49,742 bases of DNA from a virus, in the IMG/VR virus record IMGVR_UViG_3300031951_000250, positions 1-49,742 of that record; one strand, 5' to 3'. The translations under genes and the position numbers were made by a program. Of the stretch, positions 6,999-14,392 are shown piece after piece. The notes beneath the pieces are model-generated. The model made no database searches. It had not been told where the DNA came from and saw only the letters and a program-made list of their open reading frames with translations. Position 1 is the first letter of the stretch, and the number at the start of each line of letters is the position of its first letter.

Positions 6999-7424
6999 AT
7001 GAGGTTGCGCGACGCGCGGAAAAAGGCAGGGCTTACGCAGGAAGAGCTGGCAGAGCGCGCGGGGCTCGCGCAGTCGGTGGTGTCGCGCGCCGAGAAGGGG
7101 CTCAGCGTCGCGAGCGACAGCCTCGCGAGACTCGCCGAAGCCGTGGGCCTCGCGGTTGCTGACCTGGAGTCAGACCCCGAGGCGGTCCCCGCTCGCACCG
7201 CGGCTCACGCGCACGAGTCATCCGTTATCCCTGTGTTGCGGAACCGCCCCGGCGCAGAAGAGGCCCTCGCGCGGGCGAAGGCGGACGACCCGTCTATCGA
7301 TGACGAAACGTGGGACGTGCTGCTCCGCGCGCCGGGGTTGTTCGCGTTCGACGTGCCGTTGACGCCCGCCCTGTTGATCGACCTCGCCAAAGTCGTGCGC
7401 CGCCATCGACCGCCGAAAAGGTGA
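6999..7424 (+). CDS. XRE family repressor (CI/ImmR-like)
   Basis: This 141-aa protein has an N-terminal HTH at residues about 1-55 (RDARKKAGLTQEELAERAGL, AQSVVSRAEKGLSVASDSLA) and a C-terminal domain without LexA-type protease residues. ATG 6999 was chosen because the HTH begins there; a TTG further upstream at 6963 would add unconserved sequence and overlap the operator. There is no clear ribosome-binding site. The adjacent HExxH protease makes it most like the ImmR repressor of ICEBs1, which is inactivated by cleavage by its partner ImmA. Lysogeny maintenance is the inferred role. Confidence 0.75.
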   Translation: MRLRDARKKAGLTQEELAERAGLAQSVVSRAEKGLSVASDSLARLAEAVGLAVADLESDPEAVPARTAAHAHESSVIPVLRNRPGAEEALARAKADDPSIDDETWDVLLRAPGLFAFDVPLTPALLIDLAKVVRRHRPPKR

Positions 7425-7464
7425 CGCGGGTCCGGGGCGGCGGGATCGTGAGGAGGTGGACGGG

Positions 7465-7911
7465 TTGCTCGCTCTAACAGTGGCGGACGAGGTGAGGGCG
7501 GGGCTGGCCCTGCTGTCAGACGAGGAGCTCGAGGCCGAGGCCGCGGGGCTGTGGAGCCAAGTCTCGGACGTGGGTGACGCGGAGGATCTCGCGCGCGTGG
7601 CGGACACCCGCGTGGAGTACGACCGCGGGCTCCCCGCCGGCGTCGACGGGATCGCCCTGCCCCACGTCCTCGTCGTGCGTCCGAGCCGCCAGCGGGCCCT
7701 CGTGGTCCTGCGGATCCTTCACGAACTCTCGCACTACCTGCTCGGCGTCGACAGGATGCATACCCACGCGGACGTCTGGAGGTTGACGCTCGCGCTCGCG
7801 TGGCCTGTCCCGCGGATACGCCGGGGCCGTCCACCGCTCGAAGTCCCAGCTTGGGCGGTGGAGTTGCGCGCGCTTATCGTCGCTGAATCTCGCATGATCT
7901 CCGCGGCTTAG
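7465..7911 (+). CDS. ImmA/IrrE-type metallopeptidase (anti-repressor)
   Basis: This protein of about 148 aa has the zinc-protease motif HELSH at residues 86-90 inside the helix RILHELSHYLLG, as in the ImmA/IrrE (COG2856) family. The TTG start at 7465 lies 8 bases after a perfect AGGAGG (7451-7456); a GTG at 7456 has no room for a ribosome site. Located directly after the XRE repressor gene, it is expected to cleave that repressor and trigger induction. The protein is short for the family, and its third zinc ligand is not certain. Confidence 0.75.
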   Translation: MLALTVADEVRAGLALLSDEELEAEAAGLWSQVSDVGDAEDLARVADTRVEYDRGLPAGVDGIALPHVLVVRPSRQRALVVLRILHELSHYLLGVDRMHTHADVWRLTLALAWPVPRIRRGRPPLEVPAWAVELRALIVAESRMISAA

Positions 7912-7921
7912 AAGAAAAGAA

Positions 7922-7975
7922 AGATATTGCGTCGACAGATATTGCAATCCATCTAGATATGCCGTATCTCTTATC
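7922..7975. promoter_or_regulatory. probable promoter/operator of the rightward early operon
   Basis: This AT-rich stretch follows the protease gene. It has two direct repeats AGATATTGC at 7922-7930 and 7937-7945 (15-bp period), then ATCTAGATAT at 7951-7960, shared exactly with the divergent XRE control region. The first ribosome site of the operon follows at about 8001. A repressor-controlled promoter driving 8013-17221 is inferred; -35 and -10 boxes are not distinct enough to fix. Confidence 0.55.
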
Positions 7976-8012
7976 TCGCCCCCAGGGACACGGGGCAGAC
8001 GGAGAGACGGCG

Positions 8013-8255
8013 ATGAGACAGACGACGCAGGGACAGGGATACCGCGGGCTGGAGATCGAGGCTGGTCACTCGCTGGTGAGCGTGTGGCGCACCGTGAGCG
8101 CGGCAGGGCTCGGTACCCGCTGGATTGCAGACGTGACCGACCTGCGCACGGGTCACACCGTGGGCGCGTACTCGCACCACGCGACCCGCGAGCGCGCCAT
8201 CCGCGCGGCCAACCGGATGGCATCGACGGCCCGTCGCGTGGCAGGTGCGCTGTGA
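8013..8255 (+). CDS. hypothetical protein (80 aa)
   Basis: The start is ATG 8013, six bases after GGAGAG; an upstream ATG at 7959 lies in the operator region and lacks a ribosome site. The protein contains GLEIEAGHSLVSVWRTVSAA, then RWIADVTDLRTGHTVGAYSH, and ends in a basic helix. It looks like a small antiparallel beta fold, perhaps a double-stranded DNA mimic or binding protein, but no family is recognised. It is the first gene of the rightward operon. Confidence 0.65.
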   Translation: MRQTTQGQGYRGLEIEAGHSLVSVWRTVSAAGLGTRWIADVTDLRTGHTVGAYSHHATRERAIRAANRMASTARRVAGAL

Positions 8256-8536
8256 GCGCGCGGACGTACAGCATCGAGATCAGCGGGATCACCTACTCGG
8301 TCGTGGCCGAGGTCGAGAGCGCAGACCGGTCGACGGGGACGCCGGAGCAAGCCGCAATCTCGTCGGTCAAGTGCCACGGCTACGAGATCGGTAGCGACGA
8401 GTTCGAAGCGATCGTCAACTACCTCGAGTCCGACGTGATCGGGCAGTACCGCGAGCGCCGTGCGGCAGAGCGCGAGGCGGTGCGCGCCGCGGAGTACGCC
8501 GACTCCGTTTACCTGCTGGCGTGCGAGGGCTGGTGA
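8252..8536 (+). CDS. hypothetical protein (94 aa)
   Basis: The protein starts at GTG overlapping the upstream stop (GTGA). It has beta-rich N-terminal sequence SIEISGITYSVVAEVESADR and then an acidic helical part (SDEFEAIVNYLESDVIGQYR). It is net acidic. No known domain is recognised. It ends 91 bp before the next gene, a gap that contains an inverted repeat. Confidence 0.6.
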   Translation: MSARTYSIEISGITYSVVAEVESADRSTGTPEQAAISSVKCHGYEIGSDEFEAIVNYLESDVIGQYRERRAAEREAVRAAEYADSVYLLACEGW

Positions 8537-8558
8537 GGCGCTGCGCCGCGGGGGCCTG

Positions 8559-8605
8559 AGACGCGCTCACGAGCGTTGTCCGGGCCTCCACGGGGCCGCG
8601 CGTCT
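8559..8605. other. inverted repeat in leader of next gene
   Basis: Arms AGACGCGC (8559-8566) and GCGCGTCT (8598-8605) are perfect complements around a 31-nt loop. They lie just upstream of the strong ribosome site GGAGGAGAG of the next gene. It is one of several structured leaders in this operon. Confidence 0.35.
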
Positions 8606-8627
8606 GCGGACCCACGGAGGAGAGACC

Positions 8628-9074
8628 GTGCTGACCACGATGAGACTCGATGACAACTACACGCTGGAGATTCGCGCGTACCGCGGCACCCCGCCGCAGG
8701 GCGTGACCCCGGTCCGCGAGGGTGTCGACGTGATCGACGCCACGGGCGAGAGCGTGGACAACGGCGAGCTTTTCGCCCTCGCTCACGACCTGTGCGACTA
8801 CGATGGCGAGTGCGTCGAGGGCGCTCTGGACGCGCTCCTCGGGTACGCTGACGAGCTCGCCGAAGCGGAGCGCCACGTTGCCGCGGCTGACGCCGCGGAC
8901 GCTGGCGTCGAGTTGTGGGAGACCGCGTTCGCTGCGGATCCCGAGGCTCCCGACGCGGGACAGTTGAGCGAGTACGACGTCGACGCGTTCGCGCGCAGTG
9001 AGGCCGTGCGCCTCTCGACGCTGACGGGCCAACTGCTCGTGACTCTGGACTTTGCCGCAGGTGGCTCGCGATGA
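8628..9074 (+). CDS. hypothetical acidic protein (148 aa)
   Basis: The protein starts at GTG 8628 after GGAGGAGAG. It is strongly acidic (runs such as HDLCDYDGECVEGALDALLG and AADAADAGVELWETAFAADP), with an N-terminal beta-rich part TLEIRAYRGTPPQGVTPV. The acidic character is compatible with a DNA-mimic or protein-binding role, but that is speculation; no family is recognised. Its stop overlaps the next ATG (ATGA). Confidence 0.6.
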   Translation: MLTTMRLDDNYTLEIRAYRGTPPQGVTPVREGVDVIDATGESVDNGELFALAHDLCDYDGECVEGALDALLGYADELAEAERHVAAADAADAGVELWETAFAADPEAPDAGQLSEYDVDAFARSEAVRLSTLTGQLLVTLDFAAGGSR

Positions 9075-9346
9075 CCGCCGTGATCGTCGCCTCGCGCGTC
9101 CGAGTCTCGGGCTCGGCTCCGATCACTGGCGAGTGGCCCGTCTATCACGCGCGCCGCGCTGACCCGCTGACGGCGTGGGCGCGCGACGTGTCCCGCCTGA
9201 CCGAGTGGGACGCCGAGCGCGTCCGACCGAGCGAACACGGCTACGTCTACGCGCTGCGCTCGCGACGCGGCAAGCGGTCGATTCGGTTTCACGTTGCGGT
9301 CGAGACCACGCTGATCGGGATCGTCTCGGCTCGGGTGTCGCTGTGA
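9071..9346 (+). CDS. hypothetical protein (91 aa)
   Basis: ATG 9071 overlaps the upstream stop. The protein starts MTAVIVASRVRVSGSAPITG and has a basic beta-rich end (GYVYALRSRRGKRSIRFHVA, then IGIVSARVSL). No family is recognised. It is the last gene before a 186-bp non-coding gap with strong hairpins. Confidence 0.55.
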   Translation: MTAVIVASRVRVSGSAPITGEWPVYHARRADPLTAWARDVSRLTEWDAERVRPSEHGYVYALRSRRGKRSIRFHVAVETTLIGIVSARVSL

Positions 9347-9532
9347 GTGCGCTCGGTACGGCCAGTGATGACGCGCTGAGAAGACCCGTCCCGCCCGAGA
9401 GGGTGACGAGAAGACGGTAGGCAGCGGGCGATGAAGTGCTCGGCAGGCCCGCTGCCTCGATTGGGACCACACGCGGGGAGTGGTCGCAACCGACGCAGGG
9501 AGTCGAACGGGAACCCAACGGAGGAGTGAACG
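9347..9532 (+). ncRNA. structured intergenic leader, possible small RNA or terminator
   Basis: This 186-bp gap has no plausible gene. It contains an 11-bp perfect stem AGGCAGCGGGC (9419-9429) with GCCCGCTGCCT (9447-9457) and a 17-nt loop. A second 6-bp stem, GACCAC (9465-9470) with GTGGTC (9480-9485), follows. The unit GAGAAGAC occurs twice just upstream. No T-run follows either stem. It may be a structured leader or transcript-processing site for the genes starting at 9533; the RNA function is inferred only. Confidence 0.35.
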
Positions 9533-9991
9533 GTGAAGGTCGTAATCAACAACCGCTACGGCGGATTCGGGCTGAGCGAGGAGGCGCTCGCGTGGCTGCG
9601 CGAGCACGAGTGGAAGCACTGCGCGCGCCCGGAAGACGCGCCCCGGCACGACCCGCTATTGGTCAAGTGCGTCGAGGCACTTGGCGAGAAGGCCAGCGAT
9701 CGATACGCGAGCCTCTCCATCGTGGACGCGGGCTGCGCGTACAGGATCAGCGAGTACGACGGCCTCGAGCGCATCGAGCACGTCAGCGGGGACGCGATCA
9801 CGATCACCGATGCGGAGGTGACGCAGGCCGTCGCCGACGTCGTTGCAGCCGAGCGTGCGGTGTGCCTCGAGATCGTGGGGAAGCTCGCGCGGCACGCGTA
9901 CATCAACAGCTACACGCGCGGTCGCTCGGATGCCGCAGCGGAGATCGCGCAGGCCATTGCCTCGCGTTCGAAGGGCGAGGTCTCACGATGA
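9533..9991 (+). CDS. hypothetical phage protein (152 aa)
   Basis: The start is GTG 9533 after GGAGGAG. The N-terminus MKVVINNRYGGFGLSEEALA is a pattern seen at the start of a group of conserved phage proteins of unknown function. The rest is helical with cysteines at about 31 and 43. A DPLLVKCVEALGEKASDRYA segment and a second helix pair follow. No enzyme motif is visible. The stop overlaps the next ATG. Confidence 0.65.
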   Translation: MKVVINNRYGGFGLSEEALAWLREHEWKHCARPEDAPRHDPLLVKCVEALGEKASDRYASLSIVDAGCAYRISEYDGLERIEHVSGDAITITDAEVTQAVADVVAAERAVCLEIVGKLARHAYINSYTRGRSDAAAEIAQAIASRSKGEVSR

Positions 9992-10269
9992 CTACCCACG
10001 AGCTGAAGACCCACCCCGCGCACTTCGCCGCCGTTCAGAGCGGTGCGAAGCGAGCGGAGATTCGCAGGGACGACCGCGGGTTCGCAGTCGGCGACGTGCT
10101 GGTGTTGCGCGAGTACGACCCGACCACGAACGAGCACACGGGGCGCTTCGTCGAGGTGCGCGTGACGCATGTCCTCAAGGGTTTCGAGGGTCTCGCGGAG
10201 GGTTGGGTCTCGCTGAGCGTGGAGCCGCTGCAGCCGTCGTTGTTCAACGGGATTGCGGGGATGTTCTGA
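9988..10269 (+). CDS. DUF3850 / ASCH-like protein
   Basis: This 93-aa protein reads THELKTHPAHFAAVQSGAKR, AEIRRDDRGFAVGDVLVLRE and TGRFVEVRVTHVL, and ends GLAEGWVSLSVEPL. This is the complete DUF3850 signature (HELK, EIR, F-x-VGD, LRE, VTH), a PUA/ASCH-like beta-barrel family that probably binds RNA or modified nucleotides. Such genes are frequent in phage early operons. The ATG overlaps the upstream stop. The family call is secure, but the ligand is unknown. Confidence 0.88.
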   Translation: MTTHELKTHPAHFAAVQSGAKRAEIRRDDRGFAVGDVLVLREYDPTTNEHTGRFVEVRVTHVLKGFEGLAEGWVSLSVEPLQPSLFNGIAGMF

Positions 10270-10595
10270 TGAGTCGCGACAGGATCAGATTCAGGGTGCG
10301 GGCCACGGACGGGCGCTATGAGTGCGAGGCGCGCGCGGAGTGGGTCTCGACCGAGAGCGGAGCGGAGGTGCTGGTCGCTGGGCTCCGCCGTCACGACGGG
10401 TACGAGGTCTCGGACGCGGAGGCAGCGCAGGCGCTCGCGCTGACGGTGAGCGAGCTTCGGGTGCAGCTCCGGGCGTGCGCGATCGAGGCGCAGGGAGCGC
10501 GGGAGAGGGAGCCGGGGGTTTGTCCGCTGGTGTGGTTGACGCCTGGCCGCACGCGGTCTGCGCTGCCTGTGCTCGAGGGGAGGCTGGCCTCGTGA
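10269..10595 (+). CDS. hypothetical protein (108 aa)
   Basis: ATG 10269 overlaps the upstream stop (TGATG). The protein starts MSRDRIRFRVRATDGRYECE and has a helical middle (DAEAAQALALTVSELRVQLR). No family is recognised. It is coupled to the PAPS-reductase-like gene by a GTGA overlap. Confidence 0.6.
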   Translation: MSRDRIRFRVRATDGRYECEARAEWVSTESGAEVLVAGLRRHDGYEVSDAEAAQALALTVSELRVQLRACAIEAQGAREREPGVCPLVWLTPGRTRSALPVLEGRLAS

Positions 10596-11548
10596 TCGCC
10601 CTCCCGAAGCACCACGAAAGCGATCTGGTGATCGCGTCTATCAGCGGCGGCAAGGACTCGGCAGCACTCGCGATCGCTCTGCAGGAGGCCGGTATCCCGT
10701 TCGTCGCCGTGTTCGCTGACACGGGCTGGGAAGCGCCAGAGACCTACGCTCACCTTGGCACGATTGAGCGCGTGCTCGGGATCGCGATTCACCGCGTCGG
10801 ATTCCCTGGAGGGATGCGGGCGAAGGTCATGGGGCGCTCAGGGTTCCCATCTCGGATGGCGCGATGGTGCACGGCAGAGTTGAAGGTCAAGCCGCTTGAC
10901 GCGTTCGCTCACGAGATGGGCGAGCGCGAAGGACGCGCAGTGCTGCAAGCCGTTGGCATCCGCGCGGACGAGAGCGAGTCGCGCTCGGCGATGACAGAGG
11001 TGGAGCACGACGACTCGCGCGATCTGACCGTGTGGCGTCCGTTGCTGCGATGGACCGTCGAGGATGTGATCGGGGCGCACCATCGCGCCGGGTTGCCGAT
11101 GCACCCTCACTACCTGCGCGGGCACTCGCGCGTCGGGTGTTGGCCCTGCATCTACTCCAGCAAGTCAGAAATCGCGCTGTGGGCTGAGCACGACCCCGAA
11201 GGCGTGAAGGCGCTCGCGGAGTTGGAGCTCGAAGCAGAGCGCGAGCGCGCTCGCCGAAACGCCGAGACGCCGGGGCGCTACTCGCACGAAACCGCCTCGT
11301 TCTTTCAGGCCCGCGAGGTGACGAAGCTGCCCGACGGAAAACGCGTCTACCTGCCGGTCCACGTTGAGCAGGTCGTCGAGTGGGCGCGCACAGACCGAGG
11401 CGGGAAGCAGATGCCACTGATCCGAGAGCAGCCCGCGGGTGGGTGCTTCCGCTGGGGGATGTGCGAGCCGCCTGCGGCCGACAAGCCTGCGGATGAAGAG
11501 CCCGCGGCAGCCAACGACAACGCCGACAGCACCGAGGTGGCCTCGTGA
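10592..11548 (+). CDS. PAPS reductase-like (adenine nucleotide alpha hydrolase) enzyme
   Basis: This 318-aa protein belongs to the PP-loop/PAPS reductase family. It has SGGKDS at residues 18-23, ADTGWE at 42-47, the RWCTAELKVKP segment with Cys93, GIRADES at 122-128, and a zinc/cluster-like pair GCWPC at 182-186. These motifs match phage PAPS-reductase-like proteins related to DndC, which transfers sulphur to the DNA backbone. The partner genes of a dnd system are not seen nearby. The next gene is a C5 methyltransferase, so a role in DNA or nucleotide modification is the favoured inference over sulphate assimilation. Confidence 0.85.
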   Translation: MIALPKHHESDLVIASISGGKDSAALAIALQEAGIPFVAVFADTGWEAPETYAHLGTIERVLGIAIHRVGFPGGMRAKVMGRSGFPSRMARWCTAELKVKPLDAFAHEMGEREGRAVLQAVGIRADESESRSAMTEVEHDDSRDLTVWRPLLRWTVEDVIGAHHRAGLPMHPHYLRGHSRVGCWPCIYSSKSEIALWAEHDPEGVKALAELELEAERERARRNAETPGRYSHETASFFQAREVTKLPDGKRVYLPVHVEQVVEWARTDRGGKQMPLIREQPAGGCFRWGMCEPPAADKPADEEPAAANDNADSTEVAS

Positions 11549-12465
11549 TTCGCGCGGTCGACCTCTTCGCGGGCGCTGGTGGCTGGTCGTGCGGTGCAGA
11601 GCGCGCGGGCGTGCGCGTTGTTGCTGGTGCGAACCACTGGCCGCGCGCGGTCGAGACGTTCCGCGCGGCGCACCCGCAGGCCGTCGCCCGCTGCCAAGAC
11701 GTGACGATCATGGACCCGCGCGACCTGCCTTCGTTCGACCTGTTGCTCGCCTCGCCCGCGTGTCAGGGGCACAGCCGAGCGCGCGGGACAGACCAGCCTC
11801 ACCACGATGTGCAGCGCGCGACAGCGTGGGCTGTGGTGCAGGTGGCCGAGGTCTGCCGGCCGCGATGGCTCGCGGTCGAGAACGTCCCTGAGTTCGCGCG
11901 CTGGCCGCTGTATCGGCACTGGCGCGCGGCGCTCTCGACGCTGGGCTACCGACTCACCGAGCGCGTGCTCGATGCCGCAGAGCACGGCGTCCCGCAGGAG
12001 CGTCGCAGGCTGTTCGTTGTCGGGTCGCTCGATGGGCTCCCGTCCCTGTCGAGCGCGGGTCTCGAGCCCGTGCCCGCGAGTTCGTTCGTGCGGTTCGATG
12101 GTGGCTCGTGGTCCCCGGTTCGCCGTGAGGGTCGAGCGCCGAGGACGCTCACGCGCATCGAGGCTGCGCAGCGCGAGCATGGCGAGCGGGTGCTCGTGCC
12201 CTACTACGGCAGCGCTCGCGGCGGACGTCCGCTATCTCGCCCTGTCGGGACGATCACGACGCACGATCGGTACGCGGTGGTCGACGGCGACCGCATGCGA
12301 ATGTTGAGCGTCGAGGAGCTGCGCGCGGCGATGGGATTCCCTGCGTCGTACCCACTGACAGGCACGCGAGCGGAGCAAGTCCACCAACTTGGAAACGCCT
12401 GCGTCCCAGCGGTGGCCGCACACGTCGTGCAGCAGTTGATCGCGACGAGGCGAGGCGCAGCATGA
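11545..12465 (+). CDS. DNA (cytosine-5) methyltransferase
   Basis: This 306-aa protein has the ordered motifs of the family: motif I DLFAGAGG (6-13), motif IV SPACQGHS with catalytic Cys73, motif VI ENV (about 113), motif VIII QERRRLF (about 152), and motif X-like QLGNACVP near the C-terminus. A short target-recognition region lies before RPVGTITTHDRYAVV. It transfers a methyl group from S-adenosylmethionine to cytosine C5, probably shielding phage DNA from host restriction. It starts at GTG overlapping the upstream stop; no cognate endonuclease is adjacent, so it is an orphan enzyme. Confidence 0.93.
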   Translation: MIRAVDLFAGAGGWSCGAERAGVRVVAGANHWPRAVETFRAAHPQAVARCQDVTIMDPRDLPSFDLLLASPACQGHSRARGTDQPHHDVQRATAWAVVQVAEVCRPRWLAVENVPEFARWPLYRHWRAALSTLGYRLTERVLDAAEHGVPQERRRLFVVGSLDGLPSLSSAGLEPVPASSFVRFDGGSWSPVRREGRAPRTLTRIEAAQREHGERVLVPYYGSARGGRPLSRPVGTITTHDRYAVVDGDRMRMLSVEELRAAMGFPASYPLTGTRAEQVHQLGNACVPAVAAHVVQQLIATRRGAA

Positions 12466-13049
12466 GCGCCCTCTATCTCGAGCCCCAATCCCTCGTCGTC
12501 GTCTGCCCCGACTGCGGCCAGCGATACGACCCAGCCAAGGCCGCGAGGGTCGCTCGCGTTCGCACCCGCGACGGTCGCACCATCAAGCCTGGTCGCGTCG
12601 AAGCGCAGGACGTTCGAGAGCCTGGGCACCGCAACGGGCGGCATCACTTCGCACACGCAATGGTCACCGCGCAGGCGCTCGACGGTTGGTCTCTGCTGAC
12701 GGATGCGCTAGCGGTCGGAGCGCGTCAGTTCGGCGTCGAGGTGGAGTGGACACGGATCGACGCGCCTACGTCGCTCCGGTTCATTCGGACGTGGGATCTC
12801 GACTGCCTCATCGCTGAGATGGACGAGTGCGCAAAGCGCGAAACAGCGCGTCGAATCTGGCGCGCTTCGATGGCGGTTCGTGTTGATCACCCGTGGTGGC
12901 GTGCCTATCTGCACGAGGTGGGAGCGAGCGCAGAGGAGATCGCGCGAGGGCTCACGGTTGGCGCGAACAACCGCGCCGACGTGTTGTTTCGGCAGCGAGT
13001 GCAGACGGTGACGACACCCGCAGAGGCGTCGTTGCCGGGGCTGACGTGA
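12462..13049 (+). CDS. hypothetical protein with N-terminal zinc ribbon half
   Basis: This 195-aa protein starts MSALYLEPQSLVVVCPDCGQ. The CPDC pair suggests one half of a zinc ribbon. Residues about 105-165 are tryptophan-rich and helical (IRTWDLDCLIAEMDECAKRE, then HPWWRAYLHEVGASAEEIAR). No family is recognised. It is coupled upstream by an ATGA overlap and downstream by a GTGA overlap. Confidence 0.6.
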   Translation: MSALYLEPQSLVVVCPDCGQRYDPAKAARVARVRTRDGRTIKPGRVEAQDVREPGHRNGRHHFAHAMVTAQALDGWSLLTDALAVGARQFGVEVEWTRIDAPTSLRFIRTWDLDCLIAEMDECAKRETARRIWRASMAVRVDHPWWRAYLHEVGASAEEIARGLTVGANNRADVLFRQRVQTVTTPAEASLPGLT

Positions 13050-13150
13050 CCACAAGCGGCACGGCCCGCTGCCTCGACTGCGGTCGCGCGTGCGCGGTCG
13101 ATCTCGCGGCAGGCGAGCACAGGTATTCAACGAGAGGACACGGACGATGA
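13046..13150 (+). CDS. 34-residue zinc-ribbon-like mini-protein
   Basis: This very short gene fits between its neighbours with a GTGA overlap at its start (GTG 13046) and an ATGA overlap at its end. It encodes TTSGTARCLDCGRACAVDLA followed by a short basic tail. The C-x2-C-x3-C arrangement suggests metal binding. The perfect double overlap, which is the rule in this operon, is the main reason to call it. Confidence 0.5.
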   Translation: MTTSGTARCLDCGRACAVDLAAGEHRYSTRGHGR

Positions 13151-13785
13151 ATGACATTGAGGTAGAAGACGATCGCCGACACGACCGAGATCACGAGATC
13201 CCAGGCGACCACGACGACCGGAACGTGCACGGCGACTACGACGCGTATGCGCGGGACCTCGAAGAGCAAGATGACCGGCGACTTGAGATCGAGGCTGCAG
13301 TCGACAAGGCGGTCGCCGCCGAGCGCGAGCGTGCGGCTGCCGAGCTCGCGGTGCTCACGGAGCGCATGGAGGCTGCGATTGCCGAGGCGTGCGCAGCGGT
13401 GCGGGTGCGGACGATCGAGGAGTGCCTCGCGGTTGCGGGTGCGGAGGTCGGCGCTCACGAGTCGAAGCTCTGCCTCTACTCCGAGGAGGACTCCCGCTGG
13501 GTCGACTGCAACGGGCGCGCGAACGAGGCGGTCGAGATCTACAACGCAATCCGCGCCCTCGCTGCGCCCACGCCCACCACCGCTCGCGAGGAGCACTACA
13601 CGTGCCCTCGGTGCGGCGTGTGCGTCGAGTTGATTTGCCACTGCGGCGACGGGCCGAACGACGCGAGCCACACGGCGAGCGGGTACACGCACGAATTCAC
13701 GCCGTACAACCCGTGCGCGTGCGCCGCGCCCTCGCCCACCACCGAGCCCGCCCCTGTCGACCCTGCCGCGGGGGCGCGGCGATGA
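13147..13785 (+). CDS. hypothetical protein with acidic coiled coil and Cys-rich C-terminus
   Basis: This 212-aa protein starts at ATG 13147 (MNDIEVEDDRR), preceded by GAGAGGA. Residues about 1-50 are very acidic and His/Asp-rich. Residues about 50-110 form a coiled coil (EIEAAVDKAVAAERERAAAE). The C-terminal third has zinc-like pairs CPRCGVCVELICHC. No family is recognised; such coil plus zinc-ribbon layouts are common in phage proteins of unknown function. Confidence 0.6.
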   Translation: MNDIEVEDDRRHDRDHEIPGDHDDRNVHGDYDAYARDLEEQDDRRLEIEAAVDKAVAAERERAAAELAVLTERMEAAIAEACAAVRVRTIEECLAVAGAEVGAHESKLCLYSEEDSRWVDCNGRANEAVEIYNAIRALAAPTPTTAREEHYTCPRCGVCVELICHCGDGPNDASHTASGYTHEFTPYNPCACAAPSPTTEPAPVDPAAGARR

Positions 13786-13991
13786 GCAACGAGGAGCGGC
13801 TTCTCGGCGAGCGCATCCGAATCGCGCACGCGCTCGACCGTCTCAGCGGCGCACTCAGCGCGGCGAGGATTGCCCTTCGCAGCGGAGACCCGTTCGCCGA
13901 AACGGGCGACGCGCTGGTGTCGATCGCGGTCGAACTGGCGAAACACATGGCCGTGAGCGACGCGCTGGACCACGACAGGAGGAAGCGATGA
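13782..13991 (+). CDS. hypothetical protein (69 aa, helical)
   Basis: ATG 13782 overlaps the upstream stop (ATGA). The protein is an all-helical sequence MSNEERLLGERIRIAHALDR followed by SGALSAARIALRSGDPFAET and a basic end. No family is recognised. Its stop overlaps the next ATG. Confidence 0.55.
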   Translation: MSNEERLLGERIRIAHALDRLSGALSAARIALRSGDPFAETGDALVSIAVELAKHMAVSDALDHDRRKR

Positions 13992-14392
13992 CCGCCCGAC
14001 GCTGCACACGATGCGGGGCGCACAACGTCGCGACGAGCGGCACGCTATGCTCGCTGTGCGAGTGGTCGCATCTCACGCCCCAGGCTCGCGCAGCCCGCGC
14101 ACACGCCGACGCCCTCGCCGCCCTCGATGCGCTCGGCGTGGCGGTCGCGACCGTCGCGCGAGCCACGCTCATCGCGCGCGTTGCGATCGGTCGCACGATC
14201 ACCGTCCGCACCGAGGTTGATGGCGTCGAGCGCGGGCTCGAGCTGTGGCAGCGCGGCTCGTCGCTGTGCCTGTCGGAGTACGCGCACAACCGCGCGCCGC
14301 GTCGACTGTGGCAGATCGAGGGCCAGCCGGAGGACAACGCGGCAGAGGCGGTCGCGCGGTTGATCGAGTTGGTGGAGGAGCGGACGCGATGA
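13988..14392 (+). CDS. zinc-ribbon-containing hypothetical protein (134 aa)
   Basis: The N-terminus MTARRCTRCGAHNVATSGTL is followed by CSLCEW, giving a four-cysteine CxxC-CxxC zinc ribbon at residues 6-24. The remainder is an Ala-rich helix and a small beta region (TITVRTEVDGVERGLELWQR). It lies directly upstream of, and coupled to, the N6 methyltransferase, and may be its accessory factor; that is context only. Confidence 0.6.
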   Translation: MTARRCTRCGAHNVATSGTLCSLCEWSHLTPQARAARAHADALAALDALGVAVATVARATLIARVAIGRTITVRTEVDGVERGLELWQRGSSLCLSEYAHNRAPRRLWQIEGQPEDNAAEAVARLIELVEERTR

